Part shown: in pieces, positions 8,401-15,535 of the stretch | How positions within the stretch are numbered: position 1 is the first letter of the stretch | How the letters are laid out: every line of letters begins with the position of its first letter | Source: Candidatus Omnitrophota bacterium | GTDB lineage: Bacteria > Omnitrophota > Omnitrophia > Omnitrophales > JACQQS01 | Length of the DNA stretch: 35,353 nt | Reading direction: 5' to 3' | Assembly: GCA_016206925.1 (NCBI GenBank) | Contig: JACQQS010000050.1 | Location: 1 to 35,353, forward strand | Translations under genes and position numbers: made by a program | The notes under the pieces: generated by a model | Seen by the model: the letters and a program-made list of their open reading frames with translations, nothing else | What the model was told of the DNA's origin: nothing | The model's database searches: none

Positions 8401-9507
8401 TGTATTACGGAAGGCGCCGACGTCGTCGGCATAGACCTGTGCCCAGAAAAGGTTATCATTTGGAGGATTTGTGAAAGTGATCGTAGCAGAAGAACCGCGG
8501 GGACCTGGGCAAGGAAAAACTGGGCATAGAAACGGCGCAAACTCGGCATGGGTGTGCACGTCATTCATCGTTTCAACACGCCAAGACACGTTTTGCTCAA
8601 ATCCCGGCGGATTGGTGGTGGCCGTGAATGTGATGGGGTAGCCGTACCAAACCGTTTGGCCAAAGGCGCTATCCCATCGAATATTCACATCATAAATCTG
8701 GAATTGAATCGTCGAGGTCGGCCCTGCTTTAAGGGTGTAAAATCCCTGTGTGGGATAGCGGGTGTTAAACTCAGGACCCAAACCCGAATCCGGCAAACCT
8801 CCTCCAGCCCATTGGATTAAACCCTCATAGCCGGCCGGTACGGAGACGGCATGGCAATTCCATTGCTTCTTTGTAGAACCGGCCGTGGGTACATCTGTCG
8901 GATCGGTAATCATCATCTGAACGCTTAAAGCATTGTCGGTGGTCATGAGGACGGTAATGGATTTAGCTTTATCGCTTTTGGGCTGAATGGTTCCATCGGA
9001 TGCCGTTACATAGGGAGTGACGGTAACGGTGTAGGAGTTGGTCAGCGAAGAGGTCGATGAGGCAAGACCTTCGTCGGAATCAACAATTCCTGACAACTGC
9101 ACGAGTTCTCTAATTCTCGGCGGATAGGATGCGTAGGCTATGGAGGAGGAGGTGGCCTCGGAAATCTCAGCCGCGCCGCTCCACTTAAAATCCTGGACAG
9201 CAACGTTGGAGGTGACATAAAACTTGATTTCCACGTTTCTTGGAACTGTTATGCTCGAGGGCGCGATGCGGCGGAAATTCGTGAAAGGAGAAACCGAATC
9301 CACATAAAAAGTCAGAGCAAGTTCTGGCGGAGGAGGAGGTGGGGGCGGAGGACAAAAATCCGGGGACAAGCGGCAACGGTCGTCAACAACGGCTGCAAAT
9401 GCAATCGAAGTGGACGAGAGCAATGAAGAAACCAGCGCAATGATTGCCGGTATCACATAAAAGCGAAGGCAAGAACACCTAAGAGATCGCTTATCACTGG
9501 AAGGCAT
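2419..9507 (-). CDS. Giant secreted RHS/YD-repeat protein
   Basis: The product is about 2362 residues from ATG at 9507 (an in-frame TTG at 9516 is possible; neither has a clear Shine-Dalgarno). Order of parts: signal peptide ending near SIAFAA, a run of nine prolines near residue 60, two or three beta-sandwich-like regions to about 400, a DUF6531-like segment (DIFLNSGELYHSVSDLFIPG, ~425), then tens of YD repeats (YDxxGNxxxxxDxxGxxxxxxYD). An EF-hand-like loop DFDGSGIVTADE lies near 905. The RHS core (YYYRNRYYQPKTGRFIERDP...NFTDPMGW) is at about 2020-2080. The final ~285 residues form the variable tip, with several hydrophobic segments (GAAPLAGYLAASALPAVVSG, ARFVKGW). RHS repeats build a shell around such tips, which are often toxins; no known nuclease or protease motif was seen and no immunity gene follows. 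It ends with TAG. Confidence 0.9.
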   Translation of the reverse strand: MPSSDKRSLRCSCLRFYVIPAIIALVSSLLSSTSIAFAAVVDDRCRLSPDFCPPPPPPPPPELALTFYVDSVSPFTNFRRIAPSSITVPRNVEIKFYVTSNVAVQDFKWSGAAEISEATSSSIAYASYPPRIRELVQLSGIVDSDEGLASSTSSLTNSYTVTVTPYVTASDGTIQPKSDKAKSITVLMTTDNALSVQMMITDPTDVPTAGSTKKQWNCHAVSVPAGYEGLIQWAGGGLPDSGLGPEFNTRYPTQGFYTLKAGPTSTIQFQIYDVNIRWDSAFGQTVWYGYPITFTATTNPPGFEQNVSWRVETMNDVHTHAEFAPFLCPVFPCPGPRGSSATITFTNPPNDNLFWAQVYADDVGAFRNTDPGAPNVSTRTIADRQSEDELCTDNEECGGGGVQQEDRQNPAVANDGDLADDIFLNSGELYHSVSDLFIPGRGLAYQFVRTYKSQIAYSGIMGRNWDHNYNMRLIRDRNQFNQLTGHMSLISGLSRSDLYLRQGDGSFVSPTGFYTKLVENPDSSFTLRERNGTRYHFLPLSPTIDRLFLTAITNRNGNQIGFTYDSRGLLRTVRDTLSRIITYSYDAKDLLRSVADFRGRAVTFTYDQNDNLISVTSPAVIGTPNGNDFPQGKTTKYTYSSGFADSRLNFNLLTITRPNEAALDPDGPPVLINTYGTDLSGRPYEYDKVLTQVFGGTHETGVPAGGTFTYFYEQLNPGAAPPDLTIPRNRTTLVDRVGNVAEYEQNVLGNHLRYREYTGRVNPNLPRATLETLIPSRNPSFPPIGKLRASDPNFFDILYEYNEDGERIRITYPEGNNAEFVYDVGNVNRFAHGNVLEVRRVADAGRGGNGSGSAINNIVSKLVYEPVFNQLRFASDPRGLDPAFVPPVNPTDSGIAGIDFDGSGIVTADEIRRARYTSVNTFDYQETSAADIQALADAEGAVLDPGEAGFLSLNSDVNGDAITNQTQGNLIRVQAPLVQLASGGTQPITSLFGYNSRGQMLNRIDPDGSRDEFAYYPESNPHGFGGIPADADTVLELGGYLGRVIRDTTAADNSDGVALNITTDYRYDPVGNVISVLDGRGILTRFEVNLLNQVVRATRAADVSASSEPGLTAFAYQTTYFYDANENLIRVDVENRDGDTDSNTLLTTTSSYDILDRVLESTSEVSPTKTLTTRCRYDANENLIRVIEPLGNFHDTVYDERDLAFKTIGGADDALIASTVTYNYDKNRNVKSVLDSEDNNGDTAPEETLLFYDGFDRLLEILDPVGNETISVYDPAGNVILGTARGVIGGPSPATNNAAGNTDLSRGSAQYDELNRVIRTDGEWFISAGVNPVRAPLLGDGFNTSLVEYDEMSRVIRAVNDNGHAAVFEYDGLSRSIHSVDALQNEATVVYDANSNVTHLTSIERRGDDLLAAPETFVTVNRYDALNRLRFTSDNLDQSRRLVYDSRNNVTQISDAQGPVDLNDPEIGLTNRSGNTRRFFYDGINRRLKVIEDLRVGGVGNGSPSLDGPADPNLDPAGLDTTNSANPDGKIMETNIWDDNSRLLSVSDDKGNTTRYAYDSLNRKILDTFADGTTNTYVYDRDSNFVQLTDENGSVFSYDHDGINRVIRVDIARAAGIGGTTVQTLEYDGLSRLTRVTDNNDPVSAADDSELTFLYDSLSRRIEEIQDGEAITSDYDGLGNRIQLTYPNGREVSAEFDALERLKTINDLRLSEPNNDIAVYSYIGAGRILERTLLNGTKLTYLDNAGNDVGYDGVKRIVKQRHEFANDVHIADFTYGYNRENMRLFERRLHELTGPEFKGEAYGYDSLYRLMNFEVGPQAGDGTISTPETETAYNLDGVGNRTMTLTDTVPTPYVPNIMNEYDVVGGVPNPHDDNGNLKDDGAYLYTHDALNRLIRVNRKSDNAPIATYTYDALNRRTAKTVSNSGSLNGTTRFFWDGWRELEEHGGTGTVTAQYVKGRSLDELLTMERGGNTYYFYENALGSIVAANIAGGGTEQRYTYDAFGAPTFAVPDTVGNPFLFTGRYFDAETGLYYYRNRYYQPKTGRFIERDPMGYAAGSLSLYEYVGSNSINFTDPMGWSPQGSGAGVPFHEEQVSWWELGYTSLRIQGVPQEIPTARGRLGRPVRLFFYEYSNSYWDSSPQNTLTAVGDRIGYLWVDRHGNPSGLVVIGMHWVPLADVLQEARHGRTNEWLEWAQQLKYGDFWTPGDVATSLLYASAAASSFGISENFYDVPADEATEWAVWSARIGAAPLAGYLAASALPAVVSGAIIVGDEIIFAGLATGYIGRLVALRVMGEIMVRPVLYATLGFLARFVKGWVDKAPPTESGDLAEWFGSLFGNLVDLIAKTPTPLPAPPRDPLDTPFF

Positions 9508-9629
9508 AACGCGCAAATGTTAGCACATTACCAAACTCACCTGTAAATTATTTGAAGGCTTTGCGCTTGCTTGTCCATGAAATACCCGGACATACTATCC
9601 CATTTCTGAAAACCTTGAAAATTCTTAAC

Positions 9630-10469
9630 CTATTCTCCGTGCGAGATGCCAATCCCTGTCACGTGATCAAAGGTGGTGCCGGAAAATTCTGTCTCGGTGC
9701 CGCCCAGCGCAATCTGCCAAAGCGTTCCCTCGACAGCCGTGTAGACATTGCCCTGCGCATCTACAGCCAAATAATCAACGGGCGACAGATCGGAAAACTC
9801 GGAGAAGCCGAAACTATTCGAAACTTCGATAATGCCGTCCGCCCCTGCCGCAATGTATGCCTTGTCCACAGATGTGTCGATGGCATTCACAGGAAAATCC
9901 ACTTCTTCATCCAGCAATTCGCCGCTAGATTCCGTGTAGCGAAAAAGATGATTCCCTATCGAAAAATAAATCCGCCCCGAGCGGTCCGCAGCGATACGGG
10001 ACTTAAAATCCGCAACCATGTGATAATCCGAAGATTTCAAAAGGATGGTCTCCGCAAATGATGAAGTGCCCTGCAAATTGATTTTAATTAACCCACCCCC
10101 ATGCAGCATGTAAGCAAGATTTTGGCGATGCACATAAAACGGGCCGAGCACGCTGAAATGCTTCCGATAGATAATACCCTTGTCCGTTGCGGCATAAGGG
10201 CCAGCCGAGTCGCGCACGTGAACAAATTCAACCCACGGACCGTTCACGCTAAAAAGCGGCGGCTCCACCGGAACAAAATCCCCCTGGCCGGGGATTTCCT
10301 TAATTTCCTGCCCGCCCGCATTAAATACGTGAAGCGAGCGTTCCAAAGTTGAGGGCTGATCGCTTTCTTCGCCGATCACCCAAAGCCGCTCTTTCGAATT
10401 TAATGCAAAGGCCTGCGAACTGAGAAGCACCAGAAACATAAGCAACGCAAATTTTCTTTTCCAATTCAT
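9630..10469 (-). CDS. Secreted beta-propeller-like protein of unknown function
   Basis: The 279-residue protein starts with a signal peptide (MNWKRKFALLMFLVLLSSQA, cleavage near AFA-LN). The mature part is rich in short strands separated by turns with patterns such as IAADRSGRIYFSIGNHLFRY, IDTSVDKAYIAAGADGIIEV and LAVDAQGNVYTAVEGTLWQI. These resemble repeated propeller blades of the NHL/two-component-regulator-propeller sort, so an exported ligand-binding or scaffold protein is inferred; no catalytic motif is visible. GGAG eight bases before the ATG and a sigma-70-like promoter at 10536-10564 support independent expression. It lies downstream of the M67 gene but is separated by 230 bases. No family name can be given with confidence. 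Confidence 0.7.
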   Translation of the reverse strand: MNWKRKFALLMFLVLLSSQAFALNSKERLWVIGEESDQPSTLERSLHVFNAGGQEIKEIPGQGDFVPVEPPLFSVNGPWVEFVHVRDSAGPYAATDKGIIYRKHFSVLGPFYVHRQNLAYMLHGGGLIKINLQGTSSFAETILLKSSDYHMVADFKSRIAADRSGRIYFSIGNHLFRYTESSGELLDEEVDFPVNAIDTSVDKAYIAAGADGIIEVSNSFGFSEFSDLSPVDYLAVDAQGNVYTAVEGTLWQIALGGTETEFSGTTFDHVTGIGISHGE

Positions 10470-10535
10470 GTTTGATCTCCGCCTGATTGAAAATTTTCGG
10501 TTTTCGTCCCTGGTTCATCCGTTTTCCATGCGCGC

Positions 10536-10564
10536 AGTTTATTTGGACATAACCGGTATGTAAA
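10536..10564 (-). promoter_or_regulatory. Candidate sigma-70 promoter for the propeller-like gene
   Basis: On the minus strand TTTACA (10564-10559), 17 bases, TAAACT (10541-10536). Predicted start near 10530 gives a ~60-base leader ending in a GGAG Shine-Dalgarno. The remaining gap (10565-10699) shows no gene or terminator hairpin. Confidence 0.45.
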
Positions 10565-10699
10565 GGTAAAAGAGATCGTTTTGGCGGGGATGCTGCAAAC
10601 CTTTGCGGCATTTTTCGTTCTGCAGACAAGTTTGCAAAAAATTTGGCCGGAAAACACTGCAAAAACAAGCGGCCGGGCGGAAAGGTTTAAAAATCGAAT

Positions 10700-11176
10700 C
10701 TAAAAAGATTGCCGCAGGATGAAATCGCTTTTCGCTTCATCCCAGGCAAAAAGAGCGGCGTTGTCGGAACGCCCGTTTCGGCAGGAAATTACAAGATAAG
10801 CCACGCCGGGAAATGCAGGCTGGCCGTCCATGATGGCAGCGCGCTTATCCTCATCCGAAAAATAAGCGCCCACGTCAATATGGGAATGGTAAATAACTTT
10901 GAGCTCGATGCCGCTATTTCTGGTTTCCCTCTGAACTTTCAGAATCTCGACGGGCTCAATGAGATATGCTGTCCTGTTTGTCCGCGGATATGTTTCGGGA
11001 TCTTTCGCGCGAAATTCATCATAAACGTTTTTGAGCCGCCGGACTGTTTCTACCGCAGCTTTCAATTTTTCGCCGAGCAGGAAACCGCAGCATTCGCCCG
11101 GATACGTTTCTTCGGCGTGTTTGTAAAGATCGGCCAAAATCTCCTTCGGGATTTCCGGCAGCACCTGCTCAAACAT
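10700..11176 (-). CDS. JAMM/MPN metallopeptidase (M67 family, Mec-like)
   Basis: This 158-residue protein has the full JAMM zinc-protease signature: catalytic Glu28 in GECCGFLLG, then H97-S-H99, S107 and D110 in YHSHIDVGAYFSDED. Bacterial single-domain members cleave isopeptide or peptide bonds after ubiquitin-like sulfur carriers (Mec releases cysteine from CysO); others deubiquitinate or act in siderophore pathways. It is the last gene of a tight operon: its ATG at 11176 starts one base after the stop of the EEP gene. Unlike typical Mec genes, no ThiS/MoaD-like carrier or E1-like enzyme is adjacent. The MoeA-like gene three positions upstream hints at a sulfur-carrier or molybdopterin link, but this is inference. 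Length and residues look functional. Confidence 0.85.
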   Translation of the reverse strand: MFEQVLPEIPKEILADLYKHAEETYPGECCGFLLGEKLKAAVETVRRLKNVYDEFRAKDPETYPRTNRTAYLIEPVEILKVQRETRNSGIELKVIYHSHIDVGAYFSDEDKRAAIMDGQPAFPGVAYLVISCRNGRSDNAALFAWDEAKSDFILRQSF

Positions 11177-11177
11177 T

Positions 11178-11930
11178 TTAGACGAACTCCAGTTCCGTGC
11201 ACATACCGAAATGATCCGAAATCCAGAAACCTTGGACCTGTTCGTCGAATACGACGGAGGAATTTAAAACTTTGACGCGGTCCACATCACTGCCACCGAC
11301 CAATATGTAGTCGATGCGCCGCTCCGGCAGCTCCGGTGCGCGCAAAACATATTTATTCCGCCGGCTCCAGGTAAGCCCGCGATCGATGGGCTTTACCAGA
11401 CGGAACGTATCCTTAAAATACCCGAGAAGTTTTTGTACGGAAGGACTGCTATCCACCGCATTCAAATCGCCGGTCAAAATATCGAGATCGGCCCTCTGCC
11501 GGGAGCGAACAAAGCCAAGCACGGCGTCCGCTTGAACTTCGCGTGATTTCTCATCCTCAGGTTTCCAGGACAGGTGGGTGTTAAATAAATTGATGAAACG
11601 GTCGCGAAACCGGATGCGGGCAAAAACAATATGCCGCCGATATTCTTCAAGCGGTGAAAATGGGAGCATAAAAGAATTCTTCTCTTCGATAATTCCCTGC
11701 GCCAAGAGGCCCAAGCCGGTCTTGTGCGGCGGAGTAAATGCGTTTGAATACGAACCGGAAACTCTGACCATATCCAGCCGCTCCCTCCGGAATACCTCCT
11801 GGAGACCTGCGAAATCCGGCTTTAACCCGGCCACCGCGCGCGCAATAAGCGGCCAGCGGGATTCCTGATCCTGGCCATCGCCCCAGACATTGAACGAAAG
11901 TATACGCAGCGTAATTTTGTTTGCCGTCAT
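11178..11930 (-). CDS. Endonuclease/exonuclease/phosphatase (EEP) family hydrolase
   Basis: From ATG at 11930 the protein has 250 residues and all EEP signatures: N14 in LSFNVWGDG, E45 in GLQEVF, H119 in LFNTHLSW, D155/N157 in TGDLNA, D207 in RRIDYIL and D239/H240 in WISDHFGM. These enzymes are Mg-dependent phosphodiesterases; substrates range from DNA to sphingomyelin and phosphoinositides, and the specificity cannot be told from sequence. No signal peptide is evident, so it should act in the cytoplasm. The start at 11930 gives an ATGA overlap with the GH1 gene; an earlier in-frame start at 11951 would overlap it more and is less likely. It is the third gene of the MoeA-like/GH1/EEP/M67 operon. 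Confidence 0.85.
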   Translation of the reverse strand: MTANKITLRILSFNVWGDGQDQESRWPLIARAVAGLKPDFAGLQEVFRRERLDMVRVSGSYSNAFTPPHKTGLGLLAQGIIEEKNSFMLPFSPLEEYRRHIVFARIRFRDRFINLFNTHLSWKPEDEKSREVQADAVLGFVRSRQRADLDILTGDLNAVDSSPSVQKLLGYFKDTFRLVKPIDRGLTWSRRNKYVLRAPELPERRIDYILVGGSDVDRVKVLNSSVVFDEQVQGFWISDHFGMCTELEFV

Positions 11931-13201
11931 GTTATTTTCCCGGTTCTGCAAATCCCGGCGTAATACTCAGCGCTCGGACGAGGGCGCCTGGCCTGCGTCT
12001 TGTAATCCATTTCGACAAGCCCGAATCGCGGCTCAAATCCGTCCAGCCATTCAAAATTGTCCACGAGAGACCAGTAAAAATATCCGCGTATGTCCGCTCC
12101 TGCTTTCATGGCCCGAGCTACCGCTCCGAGATGACTCTGGATGAAAACAATGCGTCGCGGATCTTCGAGCGTGCACAAGCCATTTTCGAGGATTATTATG
12201 GGCAATGAAAATTTCCTCAAGTCAACGAGCGCGCGATAAAGACCTTCCGGATAAATCTCCCAACCAAGGCTGTTCCTTTCGCCGGTTTCGCCGCTGAAGG
12301 ATTTTTCCTTTTCCCCGCCAAACGGAAACGTAAGCGCAAATTTCACGAACTCGCGCGTGTAATAATTTACGCCGATGAAATCCGTAGTGCCCTTCGCCCT
12401 GCGCAAAAATGAATTCTCCAAGCCTGGGAAGAATGCGACGCCCGTGGTCAGAATATGCGTCATAAGATCGCTGAAGAAAAATTGCCTGAGTCCTGCACTC
12501 AAGTGATCAAACGGCCAAAAGGAACGGTACGGAAAAAAAGCGCGCACATGCTTGGCCATACCGACCCAACAGTTCCGCCGGCGGTTGTGAAGCATGTGGT
12601 AAAGCTCGGTGTGAACCCGCACCACATTTCTAAACATTTCCAGAGCTTTGCCGAACGATTTTTCGCCGGGCGGCCAGATTCCCTGAATATACCCCTGATA
12701 AAGCGCCACCATAGGCTCATTGACCGTCACCCAGTAGCGAACCTTATCGGAAAGATATTCAGCCACGCGATCGGCATAGCGCAGGAAATATTGCACAAAA
12801 CGGGATGAAATCCAGCCGCCTTCGCGCGCAACCCATCGCGGGAGCGTGAAATGATGCAGAGTGACCACCGGTTCGAGATTTCTCTCCCGAAGCGCGTCTA
12901 CAACCTCGCAGTAATGTAAAAGAGCGGCTTCGTTGAATTGCCCTTCCTGGGGCTCGATGCGAGACCACTCGATGGAAAACCGGTGAGCATTGTGCCCGAG
13001 CGAACGGGCCAGATCAAAATCTTCCCGAAAACGCCGCCAATGATCGCAGGCCATGCCGGACCGCTCTTTGGCACGGCCGGCAGTTTCCCAATCAGCCCAA
13101 TCATTGGCGTCATTGTCTCCCTCCACCTGGTGGCTTGAGGTGGCCGCACCCCACAAGAACCCTTTCGGGAACGTGTTGCCATCCATGTCCTTTTCGCTCA
13201 C
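11927..13201 (-). CDS. Family 1 glycoside hydrolase (beta-glucosidase-like)
   Basis: The 424-residue protein is a GH1 retaining beta-glycosidase. It opens with FPKGFLWGAATSSHQVEG (glycone-binding Gln/His region), contains the acid/base motif WVTVNEP (Glu162) and the nucleophile motif IILENG (Glu339), and ends with the GYFYWSLVDNFEWLDGFEPRFGL segment that contacts the glycone. Predicted location is cytoplasmic (no signal peptide). It starts with GTG at 13201, directly after the MoeA-like stop codon, and overlaps the EEP gene by four bases. At 424 residues it is slightly shorter than the usual 440-470. The natural substrate is unknown; a role in degrading imported beta-glycosides is the default, but the operon partners are not sugar genes. 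Confidence 0.92.
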   Translation of the reverse strand: MSEKDMDGNTFPKGFLWGAATSSHQVEGDNDANDWADWETAGRAKERSGMACDHWRRFREDFDLARSLGHNAHRFSIEWSRIEPQEGQFNEAALLHYCEVVDALRERNLEPVVTLHHFTLPRWVAREGGWISSRFVQYFLRYADRVAEYLSDKVRYWVTVNEPMVALYQGYIQGIWPPGEKSFGKALEMFRNVVRVHTELYHMLHNRRRNCWVGMAKHVRAFFPYRSFWPFDHLSAGLRQFFFSDLMTHILTTGVAFFPGLENSFLRRAKGTTDFIGVNYYTREFVKFALTFPFGGEKEKSFSGETGERNSLGWEIYPEGLYRALVDLRKFSLPIIILENGLCTLEDPRRIVFIQSHLGAVARAMKAGADIRGYFYWSLVDNFEWLDGFEPRFGLVEMDYKTQARRPRPSAEYYAGICRTGKIT

Positions 13202-14410
13202 TTATTCCAGAACTTTGACTTTAACGCGTTCGCCGCGCCGAATGATGTCGCTATTCGCTTCCATTTCCACAATGGCATTGGCGCGAGAAAGCGTTTTGAT
13301 TATGTGCGAATGTTGATTACCGCTTGGAAAAACGGTAACGCTTTTTCCATTCCTGCGCAGGTAGGACCGGATAAAAAATGTGCGGCGGCTGCGGTTTTTC
13401 AAATCGGTACCGGCTACCGCGGTAATTTCGCGCCGCTCAAGCCTTTCGCGCCCAAGCTGTCTCAAAATGGCCGGCCGGACCAGCTCTTCAAATCCGACAA
13501 AGGCAGCGCCGAGCGTATCCGGCAAACCGAACACAAGACTCTTCGCGCCTTTTCCAAAATAAACGGGCCTGCCAGGCCGCATATTGACACGCCAAAAAAC
13601 TTCCTTTACGTGCATCTTGTCCAAAAGTTCCTTGATGAGATCGTAATTACGGACAAAAATTCCTCCGGCCAGAATGAAAATAGGGTATTTTAGTCCTTCG
13701 TAGATCTTAAACCGGAGCGCAAGTCCGCCTTCCTTGCTTTGCCCAATATCTACGGGAACGCCGCCCGTTTCCCGCACCATGGTGGCCAGCATGGGCGTGA
13801 GGCCGTTCCAAATCTGCGAATCTGAAATCGACGAGCCGATACTCCTCATCTCCGCACCGGTGGTTAAAATGGCTACTTGGGGCCGCGAGTAAACGCTTAA
13901 ATGCGAAATGCCCATGGACGTCAAGAGGCCGATTTCCTGTGAACGGACTCGCCGCCCTTTCTTTAGAACAAGTTCGCCTTCTCCAACATCTTCTCCACGT
14001 CTCCGGACATTTTCACCCGGATCCGCCACCCGGTATATTTTCAAGGACTTTCCTATCCGGTCCGCATCCTCCGTCATGACGACGGTGTCCGCACCCTTCG
14101 GGAGGATCGAGCCGGAAACAACGCGAACGGCTTCCTGATTTCCAAGCGTCCTTCGGTAATTTTCGCCCGCGCAGAGTCTTGCCACCATTTTGGCTTCCAC
14201 AGGAAATTCCCTCGTTGCTCCTTTTGTGCTGGCGGAATAAACGGCATATCCGCTTATGCCCGCATAATTCCTTCTCGGAAGAGGTTCTTTGGCAATAATG
14301 TCTTCCGCCACAATCAGATCTAGAGATTCAAGAACCGGTACACGCACCGGACGCGGCTCCGGAACCCGCTCGATGACGAGCCGGCGCGCGTCTTCATATC
14401 GTGTCACCAT
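13202..14410 (-). CDS. MoeA-like protein with altered catalytic motifs
   Basis: The 402-residue protein has MoeA architecture (molybdopterin molybdenumtransferase): RRNYAGISGYAV at 46-57, VVSGSILPKGADTVVMTED, DPGENVRRRGEDV, ILTTGAEM, the MoCF-like region and a C-terminal beta domain. Several conserved positions differ. The usual A-M-D-G-Y-A is G-I-S-G-Y-A (Asp to Ser53), GDE is GAE, SGGVSVGxxDY is AGGIFVRNYD, and GLPGNPVS is GLPDTLGA. The RRGED aspartate is kept. Inserting molybdate may therefore be lost or changed. The ATG at 14410 is chosen because GAGGTG lies four bases before it; a TTG at 14422 is in frame but lacks a site. It heads a four-gene operon. No other molybdenum-cofactor gene is in the window. 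Confidence 0.8.
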   Translation of the reverse strand: MVTRYEDARRLVIERVPEPRPVRVPVLESLDLIVAEDIIAKEPLPRRNYAGISGYAVYSASTKGATREFPVEAKMVARLCAGENYRRTLGNQEAVRVVSGSILPKGADTVVMTEDADRIGKSLKIYRVADPGENVRRRGEDVGEGELVLKKGRRVRSQEIGLLTSMGISHLSVYSRPQVAILTTGAEMRSIGSSISDSQIWNGLTPMLATMVRETGGVPVDIGQSKEGGLALRFKIYEGLKYPIFILAGGIFVRNYDLIKELLDKMHVKEVFWRVNMRPGRPVYFGKGAKSLVFGLPDTLGAAFVGFEELVRPAILRQLGRERLERREITAVAGTDLKNRSRRTFFIRSYLRRNGKSVTVFPSGNQHSHIIKTLSRANAIVEMEANSDIIRRGERVKVKVLE

Positions 14411-14432
14411 AAAACACCTCAAATTCTAAATT

Positions 14433-14453
14433 CCGACTTTTGATTCAAGTCGG
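14433..14453. repeat. Inverted repeat before the MoeA-like operon
   Basis: CCGACTT (14433-14439) and AAGTCGG (14447-14453) form a perfect 7-bp stem with a 7-base loop, 23 bases upstream of the MoeA-like ATG. It could be an operator or a leader hairpin; TTGACC overlaps its upstream edge on the minus strand but no well-spaced -10 was found. From here to 14831 no gene is credible; a TTTGTAGGGCGGT string near 14651 resembles that at 165-180. Confidence 0.45.
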
Positions 14454-14831
14454 TCAAAGGCGGCGGCTTTGGGGGAAGGCAGAGGAGTTATGCGGAAGAA
14501 ACTTCAGTCCGAAACAAGCAAAATCAGAGCGCTATGTTCAATCATTTGCTTGCCTTGAAAATAATTCTTGGAATTTATTCATGGATTGAAGACTTCGTTA
14601 ACTCGAAGAAACCTTTGACTCCCTTAACCGGCTGCCTATGCGGACAGGATATTTGTAGGGCGGTCTTTCGGCCCACCATGAAATCCATGCCGCATTATGT
14701 TGGTAATGAACGAAATACAAAAACCGCGGTATTCTAGCATTGCGACAAAGAAACATCAATGCGCTCGCAAAAAGCACCACGTACTATTAATTTCGGCGCA
14801 AATTACCGAAATCTTCAGTGCGCAAGTCAAT

Positions 14832-14860
14832 TTGCCTTATATCCTTCTTCGCTATATAAT
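14832..14860 (+). promoter_or_regulatory. Sigma-70 promoter of the oxidase-locus leading genes
   Basis: TTGCCT (14832-14837), 17 bases, TATAAT (14855-14860). The -10 is perfect and the -35 matches 4 of 6. Predicted transcription start near 14867 gives a ~60-base leader to the ATG at 14927. Confidence 0.6.
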
Positions 14861-14926
14861 TCCGTCGCTACCAGCTTTAAGAGCAGCCGGGCGCTAAACA
14901 TCCGTGAGACGCAGAGGTCAAGCATA

Positions 14927-15535
14927 ATGAATAGATTTTCAGGTTCCCGGTTTTCAATATTCTTTTCAGCCTCCTTATTGTCTCTTACAACCTTGTCTTT
15001 CGCAGCCAATGAACCATCCATTCCAAAAACCATGGAAGAATGGAATGCGCTCAAAGCATCGAACCCTCCCCTTTACCAGCAGCAGATCGCGCAACTCAAG
15101 AGTCAGTTAGGTCTGGAATTTCAGAAACTCCTGGAGGAAAAACCCCAAGCGGTAGAACATTTCCGAAAACAATTTAGAAAGGAACGCAGCAAGTATTGGA
15201 AAGAAAAGAAGGCGCAATACAAGGACGCATTTCAAGCTTATCTGAACTCCCAGCGAAATTTGCTCTACCGCCAGCTGGAATTCCTGGAATTCAGAAAGCC
15301 TGAGGAATACCGGAAAATCATGGAACGGATTGAAAAGCAGAGGCCGGCAATGCTCGAGGATCTTGCCGCAAGAAATGAAAAATTTACGCGGGCCAAACAA
15401 AGGATTGTGGAAAGGGATGAGAGAATCCGCCAGCTTACCGAAGAAAGTGAAAAACAGCGGGTGGCTACGCAAAGAAGAACCGATATCGTAAATAAACTCC
15501 GCACGCGCGATCAAAACCGAAACAAAGCGTCATGA
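14927..15535 (+). CDS. Secreted, highly charged helical protein
   Basis: From ATG at 14927 the product is about 202 residues: a signal peptide (MNRFSGSRFSIFFSASLLSL, cleavage near SFA-AN) and then an almost wholly alpha-helical, Lys/Arg/Glu-rich chain with coiled-coil character (LEFQKLLEEKPQAVEHFRKQ, EEYRKIMERIEKQRPAMLED, ERDERIRQLTEESEKQR). An AGAGG-like site lies about ten bases upstream. It overlaps the next gene by ATGA, so the two are co-translated. The position just before the oxidase genes suggests a periplasmic partner of them; a CpxP/Spy-like fold is conceivable from the helical content, but no LTxxQ motif is seen. Function is unknown. Confidence 0.7.
   Translation: MNRFSGSRFSIFFSASLLSLTTLSFAANEPSIPKTMEEWNALKASNPPLYQQQIAQLKSQLGLEFQKLLEEKPQAVEHFRKQFRKERSKYWKEKKAQYKDAFQAYLNSQRNLLYRQLEFLEFRKPEEYRKIMERIEKQRPAMLEDLAARNEKFTRAKQRIVERDERIRQLTEESEKQRVATQRRTDIVNKLRTRDQNRNKAS

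Noticed and set aside
10466..10657. 63-codon minus-strand frame overlapping the propeller gene start
   Set aside because: No Shine-Dalgarno, odd composition, and the likely promoter of the propeller gene lies within it.
14534..14737. 67-codon plus-strand frame in the gap before the oxidase locus
   Set aside because: No ribosome site, promoter or domain; composition is that of non-coding DNA.
14759..14926. N-terminal extension of the secreted helical protein from 14759
   Set aside because: It would include the promoter at 14832-14860 and would bury the signal peptide; ATG at 14927 starts it naturally.
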